Of a stretch of 64,000 nucleotides of DNA, positions 11,701-21,922 are shown piece by piece (position 1 is the first letter of the stretch; every line of letters begins with the position of its first letter). This DNA comes from Euborellia annulipes. Its lineage: Eukaryota > Arthropoda > Insecta > Dermaptera > Anisolabididae. The notes below the pieces were generated by a model. It did not search any database and was not told the origin of the DNA. It was given only the letters and a program-made list of their open reading frames with translations. Position numbers and translations under genes: made by a program. Location of the stretch: assembly GCA_023213315.1 (NCBI GenBank), contig JAKCPI010006215.1, forward strand, positions 57,055-121,054, read 5' to 3'.

Positions 11701-14700
11701 AGCGATTAAGAAATGCATCCACCATCAACCTCTTGATCATATTAAAGAATATTTTGGAGTTAAAATTGCACTTTATTTTGCCTGGCTCGGATTTTATACT
11801 TACATGCTGATACCTGCCTCAATTATTGGCATCATTGTTTTTATTTATGGCGCAACGACCCTCTATCACAATCAATTGAGGTATTTAAATAAAGGATTTG
11901 CTATTTCCAAATTAACATTTGTTGTGTTTGTCTCGTATCGACAGACGTAAATATTCTATTAACATCGGAATATTTTTTCATACATTAAAAGTATAACAAT
12001 TGACTCCGAATTTATAAAAGTTTTGCTATTAGTGAATTCATCTTTAGATCCTCTTTTTCAGAATATTTGTATTTTAATTAAATTAACATCTTTATAATAA
12101 TAATAATAATAATGATCAAAGAGTGTTATTTTAACAGCGACGTCAGCGAGCATAAATAAGCTGTGATTGAACATCATTTCTTTATCATTAAGGTGAAAAG
12201 ATCCTAGATGCTCAGATTTTGTCTGATCTGGCTATTAAAATTAAATAGTAGATCGTAGCTTGAAATGTTGAATAAGGGAAGAAGATGCAGCCAATAATTA
12301 AGCCTCTATTTAATGATTAGAACGTTTCGGCTGCCTTCAAAGAGCATATTCAAATTGTTATACAAAAATAGAGTTGTCATTGTTATAAATACAAATTATT
12401 AATTTTCTTTAAAATATCCCCAATTGATACCTACAAGTCCAAGCTATACAATGTTGTATTCGCTTCACTTGAATAAGAATTCAAATAATTTGTATTAATA
12501 ACAAACAATGACAACTCTATTTTTGTATAAAAATTTAAATATTTATTTATTTATTCAATCATTGCACAACAGCTTTGAAGCCACTTATGGGAGGTTACAA
12601 ATAGTCAAATATATTATGACATACATTTTGGATCAGTCTGTTAGAGAAAGAACCTCCTTCAAAGTTTTAGGTGGTCGGAAGAAAAGGTCCAGTTCACCGT
12701 ATTCCCTATCATACAAATCACACATCCTATATAGGGGTGATCTCTTAAGGAAATTATTCCTAGGATGCGGTAAATAGAATAGGCCACGACTTCGAGTGGT
12801 CATTGAAGGGCTGTGGAAATTTAGAAGGGACAATGAATAGGGATCATCGACAATTCCCCGTACAAGCCTGGTAAGATGGGTATGTGCATGGCCTCTCTTC
12901 GGTCACGAAGGCATCCAAGACCATGCTCCTCCAGGAAAGCCCGGTAATTGAAAGAATCAACCGCAGGATAATGACCATGCTTTTTGTAAAAGAGATATTT
13001 CTAATATGCTCTTTGAAGGCAGAATATGGCAGGGAGGATCATAATCCATTCCTAATAAAGAGTGTTTAATCATTATATAGAGGCTCAATTATTGGCTGCA
13101 TCTTCCTCTGCTATTAAAATTACACATTTTGATTTTTATCAGGCGCATCTGAGAATGGTCTAAATCTGGGACCGAAACATTAGCTTTGAAGGGGTTAATT
13201 TTAGTAAAATGAAATTAGTTGCATAGGTTTTAATATAAAGGATATGTTCACTTTTTATTTTTTTTCCTAACGATGCCCCGCAAGCAGAAAATCAAATCAC
13301 ATCCCTGTTTGCAAGGTCAAAAGATATAGATTTTTTTATTTAAATAATTATTATTATTAAGTGAAATTAAAATAAATGGATGATTTTTGTCTAGTGAGGA
13401 TATCTGCACGTCTAATATCACCATGTGTCCTTTATGCGATAAGAAATGTGATTATTGGAAATTGGATGAGACCTGTACGTACGCCAGGATTACTTATCTC
13501 TTTGATAATCCATCAACTGTGTTCTTCGCCATTTTCATGTCCTTTTGGTGTAAGTACTCTATCTATTTGTGTCAATTGACTTTTGGGGACTGCGGTGTCC
13601 AAGCGGTGATTAGAGTAATTCCCCTGGCCTGGGACCATACCCAGAAAGAACATCCACCCTCAAGCTTAATTATTCTCTTGCAGGTGCTCTGTTCTTGGAA
13701 TTCTGGAAGCGATACTCGTCGGGGATTGTCCATCGCTGGGGCCAATCAACATTCAGCAATCAGGCCGAACAGCCTCGACCAGAGTATCTCATTCGACTAC
13801 GAGATTCTACTAAATATCGAATCAATCCCGTGACACAAATGCGTGAACCGTATGCCCCTTTTTGGAAAGTCCGAGTTCCCTATGTTTTAATGAGCGTCTC
13901 TGTTCTCTTCATTCTGGTACGTACAAAACAAATAATAAAATAGACTTCTTTTTAATAGATATCTTTTTCTATTTTTTAGATATTTTTAGCGGTGGCCGCT
14001 GTCTTTGGAATAGTGCTCTATCGAATGGCAGTTTTAACCTCGCAATATTTATACGGCGTCTCAGATAATACTAGCTATATCATTTTGTTCATTCCAGCTA
14101 CTGCCGGTGTCATTAATTTAATTTGCATCTTTATACTCAATTGGGTGAGTTCTGTCTTCTTAATTTCTCTAATTTTTTTCCCATTCAATTTAAATAGATG
14201 AGGAGTTATTGTTAAGCTACCAGCTTTGATTTGAATGGGCCCGGGATAATTTTTATTTGCGCTCCTTGATTCTCTCGCTATTAATATAAACATGCGTGCA
14301 GCCTTTGAGAACGAACCAGGAACCTTTAGTCACATATAGGGTGAGGCATAAATATTTAGAGGATTTAAGAAAGCCAAAAAAGTAATTCATTTTATTGTTT
14401 ACATAATAAAAGTTACATGATTGGGAAGTTCATCAAAATACTTTTTATGTGAGTGCTATTGTTTAAAAATAATATCACTAAGATGAGCTCTAATCTTCTG
14501 AATGCATATCTCAGCACGTCGCTTGAAAAAATCAAAAGAATTCGTTAGCATTTCTAATAAAATCTGTTGAATAGCATCGTGATTGATTCTTTTAAATCTT
14601 CTATGCTGCGAGGTTTTGTCTCGTACACTTTGTTTTAAATGACAATCCACTTCGCAACGAAACGCTGACTTTCAAATTACGCTCTTCGTAATTTCAACAA

Positions 14701-17700
14701 GATGGTGCGACCTGACTTGACAGGGACGGACTTTTTCTTATGGGGACATTAAAAACATAAAGTTTACGCGACAAAATCTCGCAGCATAGAAGATTTAAAG
14801 GATGCTATTCAACAGATTCCATTAGAAATGCTGAATACTTTTGATTCTTTCAAGCGACGTGCATTCAGAAGAATGGAGCCCATCTCAGTGATGTTATTTT
14901 TTATTTTCTCCTATCTCTATATATATGTTAATATATAGAGAGAGAAAGTATTGGATTCATGTCAAAAATTCGATGTCGAGATTTCGATGGATATACACGT
15001 TTTGAGGTCCCCTGAATGCAAAGAAGTCGCGACATGGTCTGTCTGTCTGTGTTCAATTTAAAGCATGATGGAATTGAGCTATGAGGCTCAAATTTTATAT
15101 TTAAGTTAGGCACCCCCACGGAACCTGACATGAAGCTTTTAATCAAAATCGGCCAAAAACTACTAGTACTTTACTGATGTTACTTTTTCAGTTTTTTTTC
15201 GATTTTCTCAAAATTCGCTCCAACGATTTTGATTAAAATTCAAATATCTATTATTTTTTCGATGCTCTTTAAAACGTATATTCTCATTTTGCTCTCGAAA
15301 TTGTTTGAAGGCCACTTTACTCTTGTTCCAGGTGTACACGTGGGCGGCCCAACGATTGACTGAATTCGAGTACTTACGGACCCAAAGTGAATTTGACGAG
15401 TCACTCACGCTCAAAATCTATTTATTCCAATTCGTTAATTACTATACATGTATTTTCTATATAGCCTTTCTGAAAGGGAAATTTGTTGGCTATCCGTCCA
15501 AATATAATAGAATTTTAGGATATCGACAAGAAGAGGTATTTTTTTTCTTTTTCTTATTAATTTTTTTTTTAATTTTAATATGCCACATTTATTTGTTTTA
15601 GTGCAGCCCTGGTGGTTGTTTAATGGAACTCTGCATCCAATTGGCGATTATAATGGTTGGCAAACAGGCACTCAATGCCGTCATGGAAATGTGCACCCCG
15701 TAAGAAAGATTTTAAAGCAATTTAATCATACCTTGTTTAAATAGGGTTGGGTGGTCGGCAAGACCAAAAAAATTAAAAAAGGTTTTATGGTTATTTTTTT
15801 TTTTGTTAAAATACTCTATTTTATAAATAATTTTATTTTAGGCCGATACCGGCAAAGCAAATTGCCGACACAGACACCCCAGCCCTGGGTTTAAAATGAG
15901 TCAAAAAATTATTTTTATTTATTAATTTGTTTATTATAAGCCTATAATTTTAATATTATTGAATACAAATTCAAAATATCTAGTGTAAGTTTAGATCTCT
16001 TGGGAAAGCCCCCCTCCCTCCCGACTTTAGCCCATAGAACCTTGCCTCGATGTGAGATTTATCATGTATAGAGGTTCATTTACTAAAAAATAAATACGAA
16101 AAGCATCAAATTTTTTCAAAAATTCCTCATTTTTTATTTAAATATTTTTCCGCACTTAAGGGCATTCACACATGCCAGGTCTCTATTTTTTGTTTCTAAA
16201 TTAATTAATAATTTCAACGTTCTGAAAGAGAAGCGAATCCCAAACCCTTAGCACAAGAGTCGAGAAGATCTCTATCTCTGTGCTATGGCCCTGGAGCAAA
16301 TTTCGTATTTATTTTTTCATTGATAAAATTTGTCAAAATCAATTTAATATGCTCTTTTAACTTATAATTAGGGAGGAAATTGTTAAGTCCCTTAGAATAA
16401 ATAATCTTTTAATTATGTTTATATTATATTTTTTAACAAAATTAATTCAAACATTCTGATATGACTAAGCGCAAAACTCTCTCTTAAATGATGACATTGA
16501 GTCTTATTTTGAAAACTAAAACTACCTTTTTCAAAATAATTATTCAGATTCATGGTGGGAGGAGGTCCCCTATAAGCAAAATCCTGAATACGCCACTGAA
16601 CAGATATATATATATATATATGGACCCTGTTAGGCAATAGTGTGTCAAGCGCCAAAAAATAAAAAATTGAGTTAAGCACGGAATATTGTTTCGAATGCTA
16701 TAATTAATAGTATTTTTTATGAAATATGTCCTAAAAAAATGTCTATATTTAATGTTACTTGCACAATTGACAAAAAAAATTATATATAATCCAATGAAAC
16801 AAAAACTTTCATGTTAATTTTCTCAAAACTCGGTAGATGGCGCTTGACACACTAATGCGTAACAGGGTCCAAATATATATCCGAAAATGGGATGGAAAAA
16901 TGTTTGTATGTATGTATTTACTCTATAGAAATCCACAATTTTCCATTTTTCAAATTATGTATTTGAAACATAGAGTATTTGAAACGACGGCGAGTTATGG
17001 AGTAGTAATTCGAATCTCTTAAATGTTTTGGAAAATTAATTATAATCAAATTTCTTCAATATCTTAATACAAATCTATTCTTTTCCTTTGGCAGCTTTAT
17101 GATTTATGACCACCTCCCAGGTGACTCTGATCTTTGGGCAGTCATAAATATACCCTCTTTTCCCCAGTCTCAATCGAACCAACATAGGAGTTTTGGTAAC
17201 ATCAAAATAGAAAAACTCAAAATGGTGTTCTTTATCTACTATAACCGGTTTATTGGAATCAAGGACGGATCAGAGGTGTTTCTCGGGAGGGGGGTATGGT
17301 GTGTTAAATTTTTTCTTAATTTCGGAAAATTTAAAGGGATTCTGGCTATTATTTATTATTTTCTTATATAAGAATATAAATAGCGTACAAATAAAATTTT
17401 TAAGTATTAATTTTTAAAATTTTACATTAAAAATAAAATTTTTTTCGAAAAAAGTATTTTTTTTTTCAAATCTCGTGGAGGGGGTTTTACCCCCTTTACC
17501 CCCCCAACCCTCGGCGCTCCTGGTCTACTCCTCGAACAGTCGGTCACTGTTGTCGGTTCTAGGGCCTCATTTTCGTTAGTCAGTTTTGTGAAAATGTTTT
17601 GTGGTGGTCAAAAAAAAAACTTGAAGGAAATGAGCTCTCTATATTACATATATTTGATCAGTTTAAACGTATTATCCTGTTTTTTATAAATATCAAAAGT

Positions 17701-20700
17701 CGTTTTTTGACGTTTTTTTAAGAAAATTTCAGACAAATTAGTGTTTTTGTTTATGTGTGGGCTGCCCTCAAACTTTTTTCGGGCAAAGTTTGTCCTTTAG
17801 GATGTAGAAACAAAAAAATATATCCCCCATTCACCCATATTTTCTTATAGTATTTTAACGTGAACGAGGGACTCGTTCTTCGGGAGGACATGAAGTTAGT
17901 TGAATGAGTCTTTCTTCCATCAAATTCATTTTTTCTTCCTTTGAACTCTTTCAAAATATCATAGAACTCCATTCTGGTAATTTTTTAACTCTTCCCAAAG
18001 GATCTATAACAAAGAAAACTAAAATTATACTAAATCGATTTAATGATTCTGTTCCTCGTTCACTTTAAAGTCTAATAAAAAAATATGGGGTGAGTTGGGG
18101 TGAAATGTTTTTCTTGTTTCTACATCCTAAAAGACTAAACTTTATGCCTATAAAAAGTTTGAGGCGACAAGCCCACACATAAACAAAAACACTAATTTGT
18201 CTGAAATTTTCTTTAAAAAAATGTTCAAAAAAGCGACTTTTGATATTTATAAAAAACAGTGATAATTACGTTCAAACTTAATCAAATATACTGTAATATA
18301 GAGAGCATACCTTCAATTTCCACATTCAAGTCGTTTTTTTCTGTTGCCACCACATGAAGACATTTTGCAAAAACTGACTAACGAAAATGAGAGGCCTAAA
18401 AACAAGACAAGCAGTTAAAACAATGACTGACTTCCGACTGACATTGTGACCAGATAGCGAACCAGAAGGGTCGGGGGGCTGGATTCCAATAAGCTGGTTA
18501 TAGTAGATGAAGAAACATCCATTTTGGGTAGCATTAGGTAAACTTTGAGTTTTTCAATTTTGATCGGGTTTTTACGTCAAATACTCCTATGTGCAAGGGC
18601 CCGCCGAAAGCTAACTACACTGGTGGACAAAATTAAGAGATGGAGTATTTTTCTAAATATCTCGAGAAATACTGAATACAAAGAAATAAAAATTTGAAAA
18701 TCTTATTTAATGACAATGAAGTGTGCAAAACAACAATGAAAGTGAAATTCATTGGCAAGAGTTATGGCCAATAGTCCGATGTGGTCTGAAATTCATGATA
18801 AAAGAAGGCAGTGAAAGCGAGGCTAGCACGGTGCGATTTGCCTCTAGTAAGGTGTGTGGTCACCTCTGACAGATAGACAGCATGCACAACGAGTATGCAT
18901 GCTGTTAAGAAGAGAGTTAAGGAGTGCTTGTGGAATACCTTCCCACTCTTCCATGTGTGAAAATGCTTTCATTTCCATCTCTTAATTTTGTCCACCAGTG
19001 TACATATAATTTTATAATTGTATTACTGACCACTGTATAATTTGAAATAAAGTCTTAGACATGTTGAAAAAAAATGAATTTGTTTATAGGATATTGACAA
19101 GATGGTGGATGAAATTTCGAATAAAGACTGGATTGAAAAAAGAAAAGTCTGAAAACGAAAAGATCTTGGATCGAAATCAATGGACTCGCGATTTCGTTCT
19201 CCTCGATTTCGGACATCGAGGCCTTTTCTCTGAATACCTCGAAATGGGTAAGTGACTATCACGTCACAGTCATCTTATTTGCCAATTGAATTGAATTTTT
19301 CTTTCTTTTTTTTCCAGTGATTCAATTCGGGTTTGTGACGATTTTCGTGGCTGCCTTCCCTCTTGCCCCGCTCTTTGCACTCATTAATAACATTTTTGAG
19401 ATGCGACTCGATGCTCAAAAATTCCTCCGCTTCTATCGACGACCTGTGCCATACCGAGGCAAAGATATTGGAGTCTGGTATCCGATCTTGGAGGTGTTGG
19501 GCCGCATCGCTGTCGTCACTAACGTAAATGCTAAATGCTTTTCTAGGGGGAATTTTGATTGACTTTTTTTCGTTTTTTCTTTTTTTTTTAGGCTTTGATA
19601 ATTGCATTTTCTTCTAATTTCATTCCACGGCTCGTTTATATGATCACGACATCGCCTGATGGTACAGATACAGGATTTCTCAATTTCACGCTTTCTTATT
19701 TTGATACCAAGGATTTCCAGCCCCAATCTGTGCCTGAGAACCCAGAAATTGATTATCCTTTTTGCTGGTAAGTGAAGGGCGCAGCGGACTTTTTTCGTAG
19801 AAGGAGAATAAAAAGAGAGAGCAGCTAGTTATATTTTCTTTTATTAAACCCTGAGTGCTGACGTTTCGGTCCTGTTTAGGGCCATCCTCAGAGCTATTAA
19901 GGGGGCTAGGGAGCGAAGTGGTTACGCATGTTTTTCCCGATAAGATGGCGTTGTGTGTCATAAAAAGTATGCCCAAAATCTCAAGTAATTCAACATTTTG
20001 CCATGAGATGTAAAATGGTAGCTAATAATATTTAATGCATTTGGTTGATTTTCATTGATCTTTTAACAATAAATACTTTATAAATGTTACTATATATTAT
20101 GTATCTTTTAAAAAAGCAGAAAAATATATAAATATAGGCCAGATATACACTATTGCGGGATCAGCTGTTAGACTAGCCTGCCATCTATTGCAAGAATGCT
20201 GAACCTATTTGACAGATGAATTTTAAATAAATCATCTAAGCTTATTTTAAAAATTTCTTAATTAATATGTGATTAATAATAACAATAAATTCATTTTTAA
20301 ATTTAAAAAAAATTAAAGATTATTGGGACAGATTGTTTTTTTGTATTTGCTTGATAACAAAAAAATTAATTACGATAATTTTTTAATAAGTCATTAAAAA
20401 AATTATAGCTCGATGTTCCAATAATCTCTTATGAATTTAATTCATTTAAAAAAAAACCGCTTTGAAAAATTCCTTATAATAATCTAGTTTTTTTAAAAGT
20501 ACGTTTTGACGTCGCTCCTGAACCCCCTTAATACAGAATAATACACAATGGTCATTAAGAATATGTGTACAAATTTATGCATATTAGATGAATATTTACC
20601 ATTAGGGTTGTCATTATAAATTTCAATTTCCACATTTCACCTATATTTAACATTGTTGGTCGATTTTTTTACAATATAAATTTATATATATGATAAGTAG

Positions 20701-21350
20701 GTGAGATATTTTCCAATGGCAAAGTCTGCAAGTAAAATTCTATGTGACTCGATAGAACAGTCACATAGAATTTTACTGACTTTTTTAATTCCAACCATTG
20801 AACCTCTATATTTATTTTTATTCATCCAAGAGATCTCAGATATCCGACGAACGGGAATTAATCAAATCACAAAACTAGGCTTAAGAAATCACAAATCAAT
20901 TCAAAAACGTGCCATTTAGTGAAATATTTTTGATGATTTTGACTCTCAATAACTTTATTTAGAAAAATGATGCAAAACAAGTAAAGCTTATTATTCTCTG
21001 TTTAATGATTTAAATTGATATTTTTTCGTTGCAGGTATTCCGAGTACCGCAATCCTCCTTGGGTGTCGCCCAAATACAAACGTCCTCTCATCTATTGGCA
21101 TATCCTAGCAGCTCGGCTTGCATTTGTGTTAGTTTTCCAAAACGTTGTCAGTTTCCTGATCATTGCTGTCCAATGGATAATCCCGGATATCCCGCTTCAA
21201 ATCCGGGATGAAATTCTACGCGAGGCGTATTTGAAAAATGAAAGGATCATCTCGCACGAGAGAATACATCGGGAGTCGTTGAAAAACGGTGAGGGGATGA
21301 CAGACAGCGATAGCGAAGTCACCGTCCCTGCGGACGAGTTGAACGGATAA
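5762..21350 (+). CDS. Anoctamin (TMEM16 family) calcium-activated channel/scramblase
   Basis: Fourteen coding exons join in phase to 923 codons: 5762-6016, 7644-7883, 9731-9894, 10021-10189, 11648-11880, 13395-13549, 13684-13916, 13980-14144, 15332-15535, 15602-15699, 19090-19247, 19318-19523, 19592-19767 and 21035-21350. The start is the ATG at 5762; an in-frame stop lies at 5738. Residues about 89-300 form the cytoplasmic dimerisation region ([23 protein letters not shown]). A Cys-rich loop ([11 protein letters not shown]) follows TM1, and the bundle includes [11 protein letters not shown] and [20 protein letters not shown]. All six calcium-site residues known from ANO1 are present: N631, E635, E687, E690, E719 and D723 (approximate numbering). 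The family comprises plasma-membrane chloride channels or lipid scramblases; I cannot tell which from sequence alone. The first donor (AAG/gttttc) is weak, so an extra small exon is possible. The length is normal for the family and I see no breaks. Confidence 0.95.
6304..6539. mobile_element. Fold-back repeat in anoctamin intron 1
   Basis: Arms 6358-6427 and 6472-6539 are almost perfect inverted copies of about 68 bases. A decayed hammerhead-like stretch (AAGGAAGAGCATGACGAACG) sits on the inner side of the right arm. The 5' flank 6304-6345 (TATGCGAAGATAAGTTTTC) is shared with both outer ends of the unit at 26858-27240, which shows common origin. Confidence 0.55.
6649..6680 (-). ncRNA. Hammerhead-ribozyme-like core
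   Basis: On the minus strand: CTGAAGA, T, GGGT...ACCC hairpin, GAAAC, then GTC as a canonical cleavage triplet. For stem I, the GA just before CTGAAGA can pair with TC just after GTC. Further out, ACAATTT upstream pairs with AAATTGT downstream. This is the interrupted stem I expected of natural hammerheads. Confidence 0.6.
6841..6872 (+). ncRNA. Hammerhead-ribozyme-like core
   Basis: This is the partner of the minus-strand core in the same fold-back unit, with the same CTGAAGA, GGGT...ACCC hairpin and GAAAC. The triplet after GAAAC has changed from GTC to GCT, which should abolish cleavage if the hammerhead assignment is right. Confidence 0.5.
6960..7640. other. Anoctamin intron 1, remaining part
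   Basis: The stretch holds an AT microsatellite (about 6985-7022) and AT-rich sequence. A small frame at 7267-7394 begins MAAGNNKFP and runs to a possible GT donor. Its phase does not fit the next anoctamin exon and I do not recognise it. Confidence 0.35.
7884..8375. other. Anoctamin intron 2, first part
   Basis: AT-rich sequence with no gene or clear element that I can support. Confidence 0.3.
8376..8768. mobile_element. hAT-type MITE with poly-G/poly-C arms
   Basis: The element runs from CAGGGGCGCCGGAAC to AGTTCCGGCGCCTATG and is flanked by a perfect 8-bp duplication, CATGGAGA (8368-8375 and 8769-8776). The termini, the G-run near the left end, the C-run near the right end and the 8-bp duplication fit the hAT superfamily. 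The AT-rich interior has no transposase. It lies in anoctamin intron 2. Confidence 0.75.
8777..9300. other. Intron sequence with decayed element ends
   Basis: A G-rich end of another poly-G element (GTCATGGGCGTAATTAGG followed by a G-run at about 8887-8900) is visible without its partner. The rest is AT-rich and featureless to me. Confidence 0.35.
9308..9575. repeat. Fold-back repeat in anoctamin intron 2
   Basis: The segment around 9308-9345 (CTGCTGAGAATACTGAGTGG) recurs inverted at about 9535-9572. Internal stretches around TTCAATTT and AAACGC also match between arms. There is no coding potential beyond chance frames. Confidence 0.5.
10250..10600 (-). repeat. Dispersed repeat with (CA)n run
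   Basis: The block includes a CA microsatellite (about 10421-10442) and ends near a stretch reading TACTTTCTC...GAGAAAGTA that recurs around 14935, 52925 and 55350. GGGGCATTCCACGTCAAATC at about 10596-10615 matches the terminus of the large palindrome at 57182-58697. Confidence 0.45.
10660..11265 (-). pseudogene. 5'-truncated non-LTR retrotransposon (jockey-like), 3' end
   Basis: The minus strand encodes the C-terminal end of a LINE reverse-transcriptase polyprotein. [15 protein letters not shown] is followed by a knuckle of the form C-x2-C-x6/7-H-x4-C (CLMCND...HHILGDC), then a stop near 10988. The 3' UTR contains ATGGCCATGGTAGCTCTAGCG and ends in an A/T-rich tail near 10660. The 5' side joins directly to the GGCTGCC tail of a hammerhead-like unit. 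Everything upstream in the LINE is missing. Confidence 0.65.
11332..11376 (-). ncRNA. Decayed hammerhead-like motif with intact stem I
   Basis: On the minus strand TTTGTC precedes CTCATGA (one change from CTGATGA). A GGCCG...CGGCC hairpin follows after one extra A, then AAAAC (GAAAC with one change), GTC and GACAAA. TTTGTC and GACAAA pair perfectly over 6 bp. Two core changes suggest it is inactive. Confidence 0.5.
12255..13115. mobile_element. Fold-back unit of the hammerhead-tail family, with insertion
   Basis: The outer arms, about 12255-12370 and 12990-13115, share TATGCTCTTTGAAGGCAG and the tail ATTATTGGCTGCATCTTC in opposite orientation. A second inverted pair lies inside (about 12358-12405 and 12490-12530, ATAGAGTTGTCATTGTT). 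On the left arm minus strand CCGAAACG remains but the hairpin loop has collapsed. Confidence 0.5.
12630..12833 (-). pseudogene. Retrotransposon C-terminal fragment
   Basis: The minus strand reads [20 protein letters not shown], which resembles the C-terminal ends of arthropod non-LTR reverse-transcriptase polyproteins. Only about 60 residues are open and there is no start. It lies inside a fold-back unit in an anoctamin intron. Confidence 0.3.
13149..13178 (+). ncRNA. Decayed hammerhead-like motif
   Basis: CTGAGAA (one change from CTGAGGA) is followed by T, GGTC...GACC and GAAAC. The change is at the invariant G of CUGANGA, so activity is unlikely. It lies 216 bases upstream of an anoctamin exon. 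Confidence 0.4.
14340..14925. pseudogene. Fold-back pair of mariner-like transposase ends
   Basis: Both halves encode the same C-terminal piece of a mariner/IS630-type transposase in opposite orientations. The minus strand of 14450-14659 has [23 protein letters not shown]. The plus strand of about 14700-14910 has DFFLWGH and [21 protein letters not shown] with stops and frame slips. Each half is about 200 bases and the N-terminal two-thirds is absent. It lies in anoctamin intron 8. Confidence 0.6.
14928..15327 (+). repeat. Dispersed repeat A copy that reaches a splice acceptor
   Basis: This copy aligns by eye with 59440-59850, 54150-54300 and 38795-39050 (GATGGATATACACGTTTTGAGG, TTAGGCACCCCCA, TTTTGATTAAAATTCAAA, ATGTATATTCTCATTT). 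Homology runs through CACTTTACTCTTGT at about 15313-15326 and then breaks. The anoctamin exon starts at 15332, so its pyrimidine tract lies in the repeat. Confidence 0.7.
15700..16620. other. Anoctamin intron 10, first part
   Basis: AT-rich intron sequence with no gene that I can support. A TA microsatellite ends it at about 16607-16620. Confidence 0.3.
16621..16871. mobile_element. Short TIR element
   Basis: The left end TGGACCCTGTTAGGCAATAG and right end (TGGCGCTTGACACACTA...AACAGGGTCCA) are imperfect inverted repeats of about 34 bases, with an AT-rich interior. The flanks are AT microsatellite, so a target duplication cannot be judged. Confidence 0.55.
17150..18595. repeat. Large inverted repeat in anoctamin intron 10
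   Basis: The left arm (17150-17265 plus 17530-17985) mirrors the right arm (about 18000-18595). Shared blocks include ACTAATTTGTCTGAAATTTTC, CTTTTGATATTTATAAAAAAC and GTTATAGTAGAT. The left arm is interrupted at about 17266-17525 by a poly-G/poly-C bounded repeat also seen near 40960-41170 and 63510-63600. No coding content. A long hairpin transcript would form when the intron is transcribed. Confidence 0.65.
18618..19000. mobile_element. Tc1/mariner-type MITE
   Basis: TIRs CACTGGTGGACAAAATTAAG and its inverse lie at both ends, each about 27 bases and flanked by TA (18616-18617 and 19001-19002). That is the TA duplication expected of Tc1/mariner elements. The interior has no open transposase. 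The element ends 89 bases before the anoctamin exon at 19090. Confidence 0.75.
19860..19894 (-). ncRNA. Hammerhead-ribozyme-like core with GTC
   Basis: On the minus strand: GCT, CTGAGGA, T, GGCCC...GGACC hairpin (one mismatch), GAAAC, GTC, AGC. GCT and AGC pair as a 3-bp stem I. CTGAGGA fits CUGANGA. It is a single copy, with a downstream AATAAAAG and no visible inverted partner. Confidence 0.55.
19898..20531. repeat. Dispersed repeat B
   Basis: This AT-rich element is bounded by TTAAGGGGGCTAGG and CCTGAACCCCCTTAA. Inner blocks (GATAAGATGGCGTT, TATAAATATAGGC, CTAGCCTGCCATCT) recur at 30857-31612 and, inverted, at 45549-46015. No coding sequence. The class is uncertain; the TTAA-like ends suggest a DNA transposon. 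Confidence 0.55.
20731..20777. repeat. Perfect short hairpin
   Basis: AGTAAAATTCTATGTGACT and its exact inverse are separated by a 9-base loop (CGATAGAAC), giving a 19-bp stem in the last anoctamin intron. It may be a tiny fold-back remnant. Confidence 0.6.
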
Positions 21351-21920
21351 AGGAAACAAAAATCATCAAAGCTCTGCTTATTTGAATTGCATTTTCTTTT
21401 CTCTCCGTTAATTATCCAAAAAAATATAAGTGCCTCAGGTGGAATTTATTAAGGCATCAGCACACTCTATTCGAGGTTGAGATTTAAGGTTTCTTCTTTT
21501 TATTTCCACAACTGACGAAGAGTTAGAAGAGACTCCTGTGTAGTAGAACATGGCGCGTTATCTCAATATTTAAAACAAAATTGTAGGAAAATTAGGATGT
21601 ATTGAACATATGACGATCGTGCAAAGACAGAGATAGTAAATGCACTATTAGGGCCGTTCGATTAAACGTCCGAGGGCGTTCGGCGCATGCGCACTAAGAA
21701 AAAGCGTATTCCTACGCATGTTATCTTTCTCACTACGCATGCGCAGAAGCGTCATTTGGAGAGGGGGGACAGGGGCTCTGATTTTTTAAAAATTTTATAT
21801 TATTCTAAATAAAATATTTTAAAATATATCTACGAAAATATAAACTGTACAAAATTAAACAATTAATTAAATATCTTTTGGCCAAATTTGAATATTTGTA
21901 ATTAAGAAAAAAAAAAAAGT
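21351..21920. other. Anoctamin 3' flank
   Basis: This region holds the 3' UTR and downstream DNA. AT-rich stretches with AATAAA-like sequences alternate with a small CpG-rich palindromic block at about 21660-21760 (GCATGCGCACTAAG, CGCATGCGCAGAAGCG). Confidence 0.45.
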
Positions 21921-21922
21921 TG

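Noticed and set aside
17091..17137. Candidate anoctamin exon after TTTGGCAG at 17091
   Set aside because: Direct joining of 15699 to 19090 gives a continuous conserved anoctamin sequence, so no exon is needed here.
20731..20777. Perfect 19-bp hairpin as a microRNA precursor
   Set aside because: The stem is too short and too perfect, and the loop is only 9 bases; a fold-back remnant is more likely.
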